This document shows, one piece after another, positions 1-7,200 of a DNA stretch of 50,873 bases (the first letter of the stretch is position 1; every line of letters begins with the position of its first letter). The stretch is from a bacterium. Lineage in GTDB: Bacteria > Patescibacteriota > 4484-211 > GCA-002791395. The stretch covers positions 1 through 50,873 of the forward strand of contig JALWZS010000030.1 of assembly GCA_027002475.1 (NCBI GenBank), read 5' to 3'. A model generated the notes under the pieces. It did not search any database and was not told where the DNA came from. It worked only from the letters and a program-made list of their open reading frames with translations. The translations under genes and the position numbers were made by a program.

Positions 1-266
1 GTGCCACGCGCGCCATTGCTGCTGGCACGCGCACGCGCAACTCTACCCTTTAAGAGGGCAGCACAAAAGTAGCGACTGACATCGCACCCTTTATGCTACC
101 CTCTTGGTTGGATTGTAAAAGTCCTATTAGCTCCTGCTAAAATATATGCAGATTATGCTATAGGATATACTCTTTGTCGAGAGGTAATAACTAAATTTTC
201 GCCGTACTGAGCCTAACTCGCCCAACTGGTAGTTCGCTGAATTGTGAGGATTTAACTACCGCGTGC
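1..266. other. intergenic region upstream of mutL
   Basis: I find no gene here. No open reading frame with recognisable content is present on either strand. The only structure I can point to is a 7-base inverted repeat next to the mutL promoter (228-260, listed separately). The first 60 bases are GC-rich and contain short repeats of CACGCGC. Confidence 0.5.
228..260 (+). promoter_or_regulatory. inverted repeat overlapping the mutL promoter
   Basis: GGTAGTT (228-234) and AACTACC (254-260) form a perfect 7-base inverted repeat spaced by 19 bases. It lies just before the -10-like TACAAT at 267-272 and brackets the expected -35 position. It could be an operator or a short RNA hairpin. No regulator is identified and chance is not excluded. 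Confidence 0.3.
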
Positions 267-272
267 TACAAT
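267..272 (+). promoter_or_regulatory. -10 element of mutL (leaderless type)
   Basis: TACAAT ends 6 bases before the GTG start codon at 279. With normal sigma-70 geometry the transcript would begin at or next to the start codon, leaving no room for a Shine-Dalgarno sequence. Confidence 0.6.
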
Positions 273-278
273 TCGCTC

Positions 279-2075
279 GTGAGTGTTATTTCAAGACTTC
301 CTGAACAAGTTATTAACCAAATTGCTGCAGGCGAGGTGGTTGAGCGACCTGCATCTGTAGTTAAAGAATTGGTTGAAAACTCAATTGATGCTGGCGCCAC
401 AAGTATAAAAATCTTTATTGAGCAAGGCGGAAAAGCTTTAATTCGAGTTGTAGATAATGGAAGTGGTATATTAAAAGACGATTTGGCGAATGCAACAAAA
501 AGACATTGGACATCCAAAATCTCGTCAGTAGAAGATTTGCACAAGATTGAGAGTATGGGGTTTAGGGGCGAGGCTTTGGCAAGCATTGCTTCTGTTAGTA
601 AGTTTTCCATGCGGTCACGTACAAGTGAAAATGATCATGGGTGGGAGTTAACTGGCGGAACTAACGAGTTAAAGCCTGTTGGAATGCCTGTTGGTACTGA
701 GGTTATAGTAAAAGATCTCTTTTACAATGTACCTGCAAGGCGAAACTTTTTAAAGTCAGATAGGACCGAAGGTGCGCGAATTACCGCCCTTGTTCACCAA
801 TTGGCTCTAGCAAACCCCAACATTGCTTTTAGCTTAGAAAAAGATGGAAGAAGCGCATTTAAAACAAGTGGTGATGGAAATGCCCAAAGCGTTATTGAGC
901 TGGTTCTTGGCAAAGGTTTGCATGGTAGGCTCTTAGAAGTCTTTAATGAACATCCGCAAATAAAAGTGACTGGCTTTATTGGTCGCCCTGGAACCGGCAC
1001 TCCCGGTAAACCAAAGCAGCTTGTGTTTATTAATCATAGGGTTGTTGAGAGTGATGTAGTTCGGGCTGCAGTTCACAAAGGGTACGATTCACTTCTGGGG
1101 AGGCATGAAAAACCACAGTTTGCTCTTTTTATTGAAATCGCCCCACATCTTGTTGACTTTAATGTTCATCCACAGAAAAAAGAGGTTAGGCTTCTTAACT
1201 CGAATGTTATTTTTCAATTAGTTCATCAGGCAGTAGTTAGCGCATTATCTAGTTATGACCCATTTGTTGGTTCGAGTTCTAATGAGAATTACGCTTTAGA
1301 ACCATTGCAGCAGTTTGAACCTAGTTCTGAAAAAATAAGTGCTAGTCAAGATTGGTTGGCGAGCAGGACGGCGCCAGCCGAAGGCAAGTCCTATCCAAGG
1401 GTGGGTACATCTACTACCAGGGGTTTATGGGGCAATGTCGAGCGAGTTGATGAGTCGGGCACGGACGTCGTTGATACAACACAAGCGCGCGGTAAGGTCT
1501 TTCAGTTACTTAACCTTTTTATTGTAGAGGAGTTGGAAGATGCCATTATGATGTATGATCAGCATGCGCTTCATGAGCGTATATTATATGAGCAGTTTTC
1601 TAGTGCGTGGTTAAATGAGCGAGACAAGAATGCAACACAGGCATTGCTTGTTCCTGAAGTGATCTCGTTGTCTGAAGAAGAACGCCTAGTTTTTGGAGAA
1701 GGGCTAGAGACTTTATCTAAAATAGGGTTTGGTTTTGATATGACTGATGAAGGCGTAAAGATAAAAAGAGTTCCATCTGTTGTATCTGGTTCTAATCTAG
1801 AAAAACTAATTCGTGAGTACATAAAAGATATTTTGTCTGCTGATGAGTTTGATATTAGCCCAGCGGTCTCCGGGATTGACTTACAAACGCATAGGCGACT
1901 TGCATATATGGCGTGTAGAAGCGCAATTAAGTCGGGCGACAGGTTAACTGAGCTTGAGATTAGGCGCTTGCTTGATGATTACAAAAAAACAACCGTTCGT
2001 TTTACATGCCCGCATGGCAGACCTGTGCAGGTTAAAATCACGCGCTTGGAAATGGAGAAGTGGTTTAAACGATAG
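279..2075 (+). CDS. mutL: DNA mismatch repair protein MutL (endonuclease type)
   Basis: MutL couples mismatch recognition by MutS to strand incision. The 598-residue protein has the N-terminal GHKL ATPase (ELVENSIDAG near residue 30, DNGSGI near 60, GFRGEAL near 95), a linker, and a C-terminal dimerisation/endonuclease domain. The metal-binding endonuclease motif DQHA(x)2E(x)4E is intact (DQHALHERILYE, from residue 427), and so is the later CPHGRP element (about residue 577). It should therefore nick DNA itself, unlike E. coli MutL. The GTG start follows a -10-like TACAAT by 6 bases, and the N-terminus SVISRLPEQVINQIAAGEVV matches the family start. mutS is not in the window. It converges on rnhB. 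Confidence 0.96.
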   Translation: MSVISRLPEQVINQIAAGEVVERPASVVKELVENSIDAGATSIKIFIEQGGKALIRVVDNGSGILKDDLANATKRHWTSKISSVEDLHKIESMGFRGEALASIASVSKFSMRSRTSENDHGWELTGGTNELKPVGMPVGTEVIVKDLFYNVPARRNFLKSDRTEGARITALVHQLALANPNIAFSLEKDGRSAFKTSGDGNAQSVIELVLGKGLHGRLLEVFNEHPQIKVTGFIGRPGTGTPGKPKQLVFINHRVVESDVVRAAVHKGYDSLLGRHEKPQFALFIEIAPHLVDFNVHPQKKEVRLLNSNVIFQLVHQAVVSALSSYDPFVGSSSNENYALEPLQQFEPSSEKISASQDWLASRTAPAEGKSYPRVGTSTTRGLWGNVERVDESGTDVVDTTQARGKVFQLLNLFIVEELEDAIMMYDQHALHERILYEQFSSAWLNERDKNATQALLVPEVISLSEEERLVFGEGLETLSKIGFGFDMTDEGVKIKRVPSVVSGSNLEKLIREYIKDILSADEFDISPAVSGIDLQTHRRLAYMACRSAIKSGDRLTELEIRRLLDDYKKTTVRFTCPHGRPVQVKITRLEMEKWFKR

Positions 2076-2095
2076 GGGGTATTTATACTCTCAAG

Positions 2096-2131
2096 ATTGC
2101 CACGGAATTTATATAATAAATTTTTCGCAAT
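2096..2131. terminator. AT-rich hairpin between convergent mutL and rnhB
   Basis: AATTTAT (2106-2112) and ATAAATT (2116-2122) pair around a 3-base loop and are followed by T-rich sequence. An outer ATTGC/GCAAT pair (2096-2100, 2127-2131) extends the structure. The position between two convergent stop codons suits a two-way terminator, but the stem is AT-only, so strength is doubtful. Confidence 0.4.
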
Positions 2132-2176
2132 GACGCTAAAAATTGCAGTACGATGAGTGGATTGTCCGGCTTGTTT

Positions 2177-2818
2177 CTAGATGTATTTTCTTAAAAATGT
2201 TTTTCTATGCCTATCGGAAAGACCAAATTCTTTAAGGGTCTCTAAGTGTTTTTTAGTTCCATACCCAACATTATTCTCCCAATCATATGGTTTGTACTGT
2301 TCTTTTTGGGAAAGCTTATACATATAGTTATCTCGTGTGACTTTGGCAAGTATGCTTGCCGCTGCAATTGTAAAGCTTTTTTGATCTCCTTTTATTATCT
2401 CTTTGTAGTGAAAATCTGCGTTTTTTATAAATAAGTTTTTGTCACTTATTATTGCGTCAATCTTTATTGTCTTTGATATTTTTTCTAGTGCACTTAGTCC
2501 TGCTCTGTGAACTGCTTGTCGAATTCCATTTTTGTCTATCTCTGCCGCGCTTATAAATGATGTGGAGTGTGCAACGGCTAGATCCTGTATTACTGTAGCA
2601 AGTCTTTCTCTTTTGGTTTTAGAGATAGTTTTAGAATCGCGGACTTCACTTAACTGTTTGAAACCATTAGTTGTGTCAAAGTTTCTTAAAAACACCACGG
2701 CTCCTACGCATACCGGACCTGCGACTGCTCCACGTCCGACCTCATCTAGCCCGACCACGTATTTGGCTCCACGAGACCAAAAGGGGCGTTCGTGTTCGAG
2801 TGTTGGAGGGACTTGCAT
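2177..2818 (-). CDS. rnhB: ribonuclease HII
   Basis: RNase HII removes ribonucleotides misincorporated into DNA and RNA from RNA:DNA hybrids. The N-terminal GLDEVGRGAVAGP carries the first catalytic Asp-Glu pair. Further conserved segments are GDQKSFTIAAASILAKVTRD and the C-terminal GLSDRHRKTF. I place the start at the ATG at 2818 (213 residues, MQVPPTLEHERPF) because a -10-like TACAAT (complement of 2825-2830) ends exactly 6 bases upstream. An in-frame extension reaches 2935 but would overlap the divergent gene at 2884 and has no family similarity. It is divergent from the PAP2-like gene, with 65 bases between starts. Confidence 0.93.
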   Translation of the reverse strand: MQVPPTLEHERPFWSRGAKYVVGLDEVGRGAVAGPVCVGAVVFLRNFDTTNGFKQLSEVRDSKTISKTKRERLATVIQDLAVAHSTSFISAAEIDKNGIRQAVHRAGLSALEKISKTIKIDAIISDKNLFIKNADFHYKEIIKGDQKSFTIAAASILAKVTRDNYMYKLSQKEQYKPYDWENNVGYGTKKHLETLKEFGLSDRHRKTFLRKYI

Positions 2819-2824
2819 TGTGTT

Positions 2825-2830
2825 ATTGTA
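2825..2830 (-). promoter_or_regulatory. -10 element of rnhB (leaderless type)
   Basis: On the reverse strand this reads TACAAT, then 6 bases, then the ATG of rnhB. It decides the start codon in favour of 2818 over the longer frame. Confidence 0.6.
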
Positions 2831-2848
2831 ACAAGCTTGTGTGCGTTT

Positions 2849-2877
2849 TTTACAGATATGTTTGGCACCTGTAAACT
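2849..2877 (+). promoter_or_regulatory. promoter of the PAP2-like gene (leaderless type)
   Basis: TTTACA (2849-2854), a 17-base spacer and TAAACT (2872-2877) form a good sigma-70-like promoter. The -10 ends 6 bases before the ATG at 2884. Confidence 0.6.
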
Positions 2878-2883
2878 TAAGAC

Positions 2884-3501
2884 ATGGAGCAGCAAGGGGA
2901 GCACAATAAAAGTGCGAATCTAAGGAGGTTGGCAATTATTATTTCTAGAGTCTTCGGGCCACTTTCAAGTTTGCCGTTGGGACTGGTTTATTTAAGTGTG
3001 TTTAAAACGGGATTAGATGTTGATGTCCGTTTTAAGGTTGGGGGCACATTGTTATTTGGGTTATATTTGTTGCCACTACTAGTAGCTCTATTCTTTTTAT
3101 ACTCAAAAAGGGTATCAGATATAGATATCACAGACAGAAAAGAGCGCAGGTTGTTGTTGGTTCTTGTCTCTTTTGTCTTGTGGTTAACCTTGCTGATTGT
3201 GTTAACAATGCCAGTTACGGTTTTACTTTTAAAGATATTATTGTTTAGCTGTTTGTCATTTACATCTATTGCCGTACTGACTTTTTGGGACAAGGTTAGC
3301 CTGCACGTATCTAGCATTACGACGCTATCTTTTGTTCTTGTTATGATCTTTGGCTTGTATGGTGCAATCTCGTTTTTGCTGATTCCTATTATTATGTGGG
3401 CAAGGGTGTATCTTGGCAAACACAATAGTCATCAGGTTCTTGTTGGGGCGTTGGTACCGGTTTTGCTTTTCTTGACAGAGTATTTGGTAATGCTAGAATA
3501 A
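2884..3501 (+). CDS. PAP2-like integral membrane protein
   Basis: A 205-residue polytopic membrane protein with about five or six hydrophobic segments after a short polar N-terminus. The C-terminal half contains KVSLHVSSITTLS and WARVYLGKHNSHQVLVG. These resemble the second (Ser-x-His) and third (Arg...His) active-site motifs of type-2 phosphatidic acid phosphatases as found in the small PAP2 proteins of Bacteroidetes and CPR bacteria. SDIDITDRKERR, between membrane segments, also recurs in that group. If correct it would dephosphorylate a lipid phosphate such as undecaprenyl pyrophosphate or phosphatidate. Motif 1 is poorly conserved, so activity is uncertain. Confidence 0.65.
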   Translation: MEQQGEHNKSANLRRLAIIISRVFGPLSSLPLGLVYLSVFKTGLDVDVRFKVGGTLLFGLYLLPLLVALFFLYSKRVSDIDITDRKERRLLLVLVSFVLWLTLLIVLTMPVTVLLLKILLFSCLSFTSIAVLTFWDKVSLHVSSITTLSFVLVMIFGLYGAISFLLIPIIMWARVYLGKHNSHQVLVGALVPVLLFLTEYLVMLE

Positions 3502-3505
3502 TGAT

Positions 3506-3745
3506 GTGAGGGGCAGTAAACCAATGAAAAGCAGTAATGCTCTTATTTTTTCTGAAAACTCGTTGCTTACCGTGTCACATTTGCTCGATGAATTGGAATC
3601 TGTTCCGGTTCGTGGGGATGCAGAAAAGATGGTTTTGCAGGTTTTGGGAGAGAGTGTCGCTCATTCAAATGGATTGCTTGGCAGCGTGGAAGAGAATGAT
3701 ATTGAAGAGATCTTGGCAGGTATTGAGGACGACTTTTATGAGTAA
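3506..3745 (+). CDS. small acidic hypothetical protein
   Basis: An unrecognised protein of 79 residues, strongly acidic towards the C-terminus (EENDIEEILAGIEDDFYE), with no membrane segment. It begins just after the PAP2-like gene. Two starts are plausible. GTG at 3506 has TAGAAT (3494-3499) ending 6 bases upstream, the spacing seen at other genes here. ATG at 3524 is preceded by a GAGGGG Shine-Dalgarno-like run about 9 bases upstream. An overlapping frame at 3537-3779 gives a Cys/Trp-rich product and looks like a shadow. I know of no function. Confidence 0.6.
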   Translation: MRGSKPMKSSNALIFSENSLLTVSHLLDELESVPVRGDAEKMVLQVLGESVAHSNGLLGSVEENDIEEILAGIEDDFYE

Positions 3746-3804
3746 GCGCTCATATCCTTTTTATTCTAGATCATTTTAGATTAGGTGGTGCCCTCGTTTT
3801 CGGT

Positions 3805-3810
3805 TAAAAT
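3805..3810 (+). promoter_or_regulatory. -10 element of the M50 protease gene
   Basis: TAAAAT is followed by 6 bases and ATG at 3817. It also directly abuts an earlier in-frame ATG at 3811, which would lie upstream of the expected transcription start. Confidence 0.5.
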
Positions 3811-3816
3811 ATGCTT

Positions 3817-4434
3817 ATGCGTTTTTCTGATATTGAAATAACACAATTAACTAAAGCATGGCTTGCGATTAGTCTTGCTTTTGCAATAGTTTGGCGACAT
3901 ATGTCGCTTCCGTTTTGGCAAATATATTTGCTTGCAGCACTAACTGTTGCAATTGCTTTTATTACCCATGAGCTTGCACACAAATACGTAGCACAGCGAT
4001 TTGGTTGTTGGGCTGAGTTTAGGAGTTTTGATATGGGGTTAGTCTTAGCGGTTTTGGCTAGCTTGCTACTTGGTATGATATTTGTTGCTCCTGGTGCTGT
4101 TGTCATTAGTGGGGTGGTTACTACCGAAGAAAACGGAAAAATTGCAGCGGCGGGACCTGTTACAAATCTTGTTGTCTCTGCTTTGTTTTGGTTTTTATTG
4201 CAAAGCGCCCCCTTGGTAGATCTTTCGTTTCTGCCTGTTGGTCTTGTTGGTTTTATGTACATGTTTTTTCAAATAGGATTTAGCGTTAGTGCATGGCTGG
4301 CTCTTTTTAATCTAATTCCGTTTGGACCGTTAGATGGTGTTAAGGTTCTCAGGTGGTCGCAGAGTATTTGGTTGGCGTTGATTTTAATTTCGGGAGCGAT
4401 GGTGTTTCTCCTTCCGGGACTAGCAGGCGCTTGA
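3817..4434 (+). CDS. M50-family intramembrane metalloprotease (site-2 protease)
   Basis: Polytopic membrane protein of about 205 residues. The zinc motif HELAH lies in the second hydrophobic segment (ITHELAHKYVAQRFG, near residue 50). The family's NPxxD region appears as AAAGPVTNL, and LIPFGPLDGVKV carries the third metal ligand Asp. This is the compact Rip3/SpoIVFB-like form without PDZ or CBS domains. Such proteases cut transmembrane segments of regulators such as anti-sigma factors; no target is visible nearby. I prefer ATG at 3817 to the in-frame ATG at 3811 because of the -10 spacing. lon follows 33 bases downstream. Confidence 0.88.
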   Translation: MRFSDIEITQLTKAWLAISLAFAIVWRHMSLPFWQIYLLAALTVAIAFITHELAHKYVAQRFGCWAEFRSFDMGLVLAVLASLLLGMIFVAPGAVVISGVVTTEENGKIAAAGPVTNLVVSALFWFLLQSAPLVDLSFLPVGLVGFMYMFFQIGFSVSAWLALFNLIPFGPLDGVKVLRWSQSIWLALILISGAMVFLLPGLAGA

Positions 4435-4452
4435 CGCGGGTGCTAGTTGTGA

Positions 4453-4458
4453 TATGAT
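4453..4458 (+). promoter_or_regulatory. -10 element of lon
   Basis: TATGAT ends 9 bases before the lon ATG (4468), giving a leader of about 2-3 bases at most. Confidence 0.45.
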
Positions 4459-4467
4459 TTTTAAACA

Positions 4468-6939
4468 ATGGGTTTGTTTGATCGCAATACTGACAACAAA
4501 AAAAATAAGGGTGCGGCTAGCAGCGCTGTGCGTGGATCGTCAGCGGTGGGGGTTCCAGAGACTCTACCTGTGATTGCTTTGAAGAATACGGTTATATACC
4601 CTCATACCGTAGTGCCTGTATTTTTTGAAGACGAGAACTCGTTAAAGGCGCTTGAGCGCGCGCAGTCTCAAGAAGGTGCCATTGCTGCATTTACTTTAAC
4701 AGAGGAGTCTAGGTTAGCTTTAAGTATGGGTGGAGACGAATCTGCCTCTGATGTTAAGGGTGTATCTAAAACCAAAGATGATTCTCGCTCAAGTGTAGAG
4801 CCTCAGGATTTGTATGGTGTTGGGACCATGTGCCGAATTCATAGGGTTATGCCCGTTACAGGGCGGCATGGCGCAATGGTGGTTTTGCAAGGGGTTGCCA
4901 AAGTGCGAGCGATCGACTTCTGGCGTGACGACTCATTTTTAACTGTTACTCCTATGTTGGAGGAAGATGTTGTAGAAAATAGTAAATCTGTTCAGGCGCT
5001 TATGAGAAATGCGCTTCTTACCGCACAGAAAATTATCGCGAATACTCCCTATATGCCTCAAGAGCTGCAAATCGCGCTGGAGGATCTTACCGATCCGTTA
5101 AAGTTTGTGTACTTACTGGCAACGTTAGTGAGGTTTGATGTCTCGGAAAAGCAAATAATCTTAGAGGAAAGATCTGTGGAGGAGAAGCTCAAAAAAACAG
5201 CTGCTATCCTTTCGCGAGAGCTAGAGCAAATAGAGCTAGGGGGCAAGATAGTGTCAAATGTAAAAAAAGAATTTGGCAAGATGAATCGAGAGGCATTTTT
5301 GCGCCAACAGCTTCGCGAAATACAAAAAGAGTTGGGTGAGGAAAGTGAGGGGCAGCGAGATGCGCGTGAGTATATGGATCGTCTAAACAAAGGCGAGTAT
5401 CCGGATTATGTGAGAAAGGAGTTGGAGCGTGAAATTTCTAGGGTAAGCACGATGCACCCGCAATCGTCTGAGTATCATGTGCTTCGCACCTACATAGATT
5501 TAGTACTTGATTTACCGTGGGGTAAACCAAAGGAAAAAGAATTAGACATAAGCTCGGTTGTTGAAACCCTTGATAAAGATCACTTTGGATTAAAGGATGT
5601 TAAGTTGCGCATAGCGGAATATATGGCTGCACGCAAGCTTAATAAGGAGCATAAAGGACCAATCCTTTGTTTTGTTGGGCCTCCTGGTGTTGGTAAAACT
5701 TCGCTTGGTAAATCTATCGCAAATGCTTTGGGTAGGGAGTTTGTGAGGATTAGCCTTGGCGGGATGCACGACGAGTCGGAGATTCGTGGGCACAGAAGGA
5801 CTTATGTAGGGGCTATGCCAGGCAAAATCATTCAAGGTATTCGTAGGGCTGGAACTCGTAACCCTGTATTTATGTTAGACGAGATTGACAAGATCGGTTC
5901 TGACTTTAAGGGGGATCCTGCCTCGGCATTGCTTGAGGTGCTAGACCCTGAACAAAACAATACTTTTCATGACCACTACCTTGATTTAGATTTTGATTTA
6001 TCGGATGTAATGTTTATCGCAACCGCCAACGTGATGGATACAATACAACCCGCGTTAAGGGATAGGATGGAGGTCATTGAAATTTCAGGCTATGTAAATG
6101 AAGAAAAGATAGAGATTGCAAAGAGTTTCTTATGGCCTAAGGTTCTTAAGGCCCATGGTTTAACAAAGAGTAAAGTGAAAGTGTCAGACGATACTTTAAG
6201 GCTTATTCTTGAGGAATATACTAGAGAGTCGGGGGTGCGTGGTTTTGAAAGGGAGCTTTCTAAGATTGCTCGTAAGGCCGCATACGATTTTGTAACAGGA
6301 AAGTCTAAGACCTTAACCATTAATAAAAAGCGTGTTCGAGAATACCTTGGTCCTCGCAAGGTGTATTCTGAGGTTGCCGCAAGGACGGCAAAGCCTGGTG
6401 TTGCTACTGGACTTGCATATACCCAAGCGGGGGGCGAAATCCTTTTTGTGGAAGCCGTTAGTGTTCCGGGCGGCAGAAGGCTTATGCTTACGGGTTCTCT
6501 GGGGGATGTTATGAAAGAGTCCGCAAAGGCGTCGTTAAGTGTTGTAAAGGCTCGTGCTAAGGCTTTGGGGATAGACGAAAGCTTCTTTAAGAAAAACGAT
6601 ATACATGTACATGTGCCTGCAGGCGCTGTGCCTAAGGACGGACCTAGTGCAGGAGTTACCATTGCAACGGCCATCGTGTCTCTCGCGTTAGGATTGCCTG
6701 TTAGAAATGATGTTGCTATGACGGGGGAGATTACCTTGACGGGCGACGTGTTGCCGATTGGTGGTGTAAAAGAAAAGGTTTTGTCGGCAAAAAGGGCTGG
6801 TATAAAAACGGTCTTGCTTCCGGAGAAGAATAAGCCTGATGTTGAGGAAATAGATAAAGAGCTGCTCGATGGGCTAGAGTTTTTGTATGTGAAGGATGTT
6901 GATGATGTTTTAACGGCGTCGATACGCCGCGACCGATAG
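4468..6939 (+). CDS. lon: ATP-dependent protease Lon
   Basis: Cytosolic AAA+ serine protease that degrades damaged and regulatory proteins. The 823-residue protein is full length. After a poorly conserved polar N-terminus comes the LON substrate domain (LPVIALKNTVIYPHTVVPVF). The AAA+ module has Walker A GPPGVGKTS (about residue 404) and Walker B FMLDEID. The C-terminal protease domain has the catalytic Ser in PKDGPSAGV (about 727) and the Lys in GGVKEK (about 768). The LON domain has an acidic, Ser-rich insertion near residues 90-112. No heat-shock operator is evident. It ends before the candidate RNA at 7066. Confidence 0.97.
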   Translation: MGLFDRNTDNKKNKGAASSAVRGSSAVGVPETLPVIALKNTVIYPHTVVPVFFEDENSLKALERAQSQEGAIAAFTLTEESRLALSMGGDESASDVKGVSKTKDDSRSSVEPQDLYGVGTMCRIHRVMPVTGRHGAMVVLQGVAKVRAIDFWRDDSFLTVTPMLEEDVVENSKSVQALMRNALLTAQKIIANTPYMPQELQIALEDLTDPLKFVYLLATLVRFDVSEKQIILEERSVEEKLKKTAAILSRELEQIELGGKIVSNVKKEFGKMNREAFLRQQLREIQKELGEESEGQRDAREYMDRLNKGEYPDYVRKELEREISRVSTMHPQSSEYHVLRTYIDLVLDLPWGKPKEKELDISSVVETLDKDHFGLKDVKLRIAEYMAARKLNKEHKGPILCFVGPPGVGKTSLGKSIANALGREFVRISLGGMHDESEIRGHRRTYVGAMPGKIIQGIRRAGTRNPVFMLDEIDKIGSDFKGDPASALLEVLDPEQNNTFHDHYLDLDFDLSDVMFIATANVMDTIQPALRDRMEVIEISGYVNEEKIEIAKSFLWPKVLKAHGLTKSKVKVSDDTLRLILEEYTRESGVRGFERELSKIARKAAYDFVTGKSKTLTINKKRVREYLGPRKVYSEVAARTAKPGVATGLAYTQAGGEILFVEAVSVPGGRRLMLTGSLGDVMKESAKASLSVVKARAKALGIDESFFKKNDIHVHVPAGAVPKDGPSAGVTIATAIVSLALGLPVRNDVAMTGEITLTGDVLPIGGVKEKVLSAKRAGIKTVLLPEKNKPDVEEIDKELLDGLEFLYVKDVDDVLTASIRRDR

Positions 6940-7031
6940 GGTGCGGGAAATCCACTAGCGAGAACGACTACTAGTTATAGTCTTTGCGGCGAGCAAAAGC
7001 AGGTAAATGCACAGACTTATCAACACAACGC

Positions 7032-7059
7032 TTGACAGGGTTGACTTCTTTGATATAAT
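7032..7059 (+). promoter_or_regulatory. near-perfect sigma-70 promoter of a candidate small RNA
   Basis: TTGACA (7032-7037), a 16-base spacer and TATAAT (7054-7059): both boxes match consensus. No start codon with a convincing reading frame follows, so the promoter appears to serve the RNA at 7066-7168. Confidence 0.75.
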
Positions 7060-7065
7060 CTATCT

Positions 7066-7168
7066 AGAACATTGAGATACGCCTAGTTCCCAGTGTTTGG
7101 CTTAGAAGGATTAAGTCTCTGACTAGATTCTTTTCTTGGCTGAGCACTTGGAACTGGGCGTATTTTTT
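7066..7168 (+). ncRNA. candidate small structured RNA (rod-like hairpin)
   Basis: Predicted transcript of about 103 bases between lon and the convergent kinase gene. The expected start is 7 bases after a consensus -10. The ends pair over 19 positions: 7077-7095 with 7145-7163, one wobble and one mismatch. The 3' arm runs straight into six Ts (7163-7168), so the outer stem doubles as an intrinsic terminator. Inside, AAGGATTAAGTC can pair loosely with GACTAGATTCTTTTC around a TCT loop, leaving internal loops near 7096-7101 and 7135-7143. A rod with a central bubble recalls 6S RNA, but the length is short for 6S and I see no diagnostic sequence. It lacks the SRP RNA apical motif. Identity unknown. 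Confidence 0.65.
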
Positions 7169-7200
7169 AGTCCTCACACTCCTAAGGACTTGGGAAAAGG

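Noticed and set aside
3537-3779. 80-residue frame overlapping the small acidic gene
   Set aside because: The Cys/Trp/Phe-rich composition is unlike a real protein, and the overlapping acidic frame has better start signals.
7066-7168. SRP RNA or tracrRNA
   Set aside because: The conserved SRP apical motif is absent, and there is no CRISPR array or cas gene in the window.
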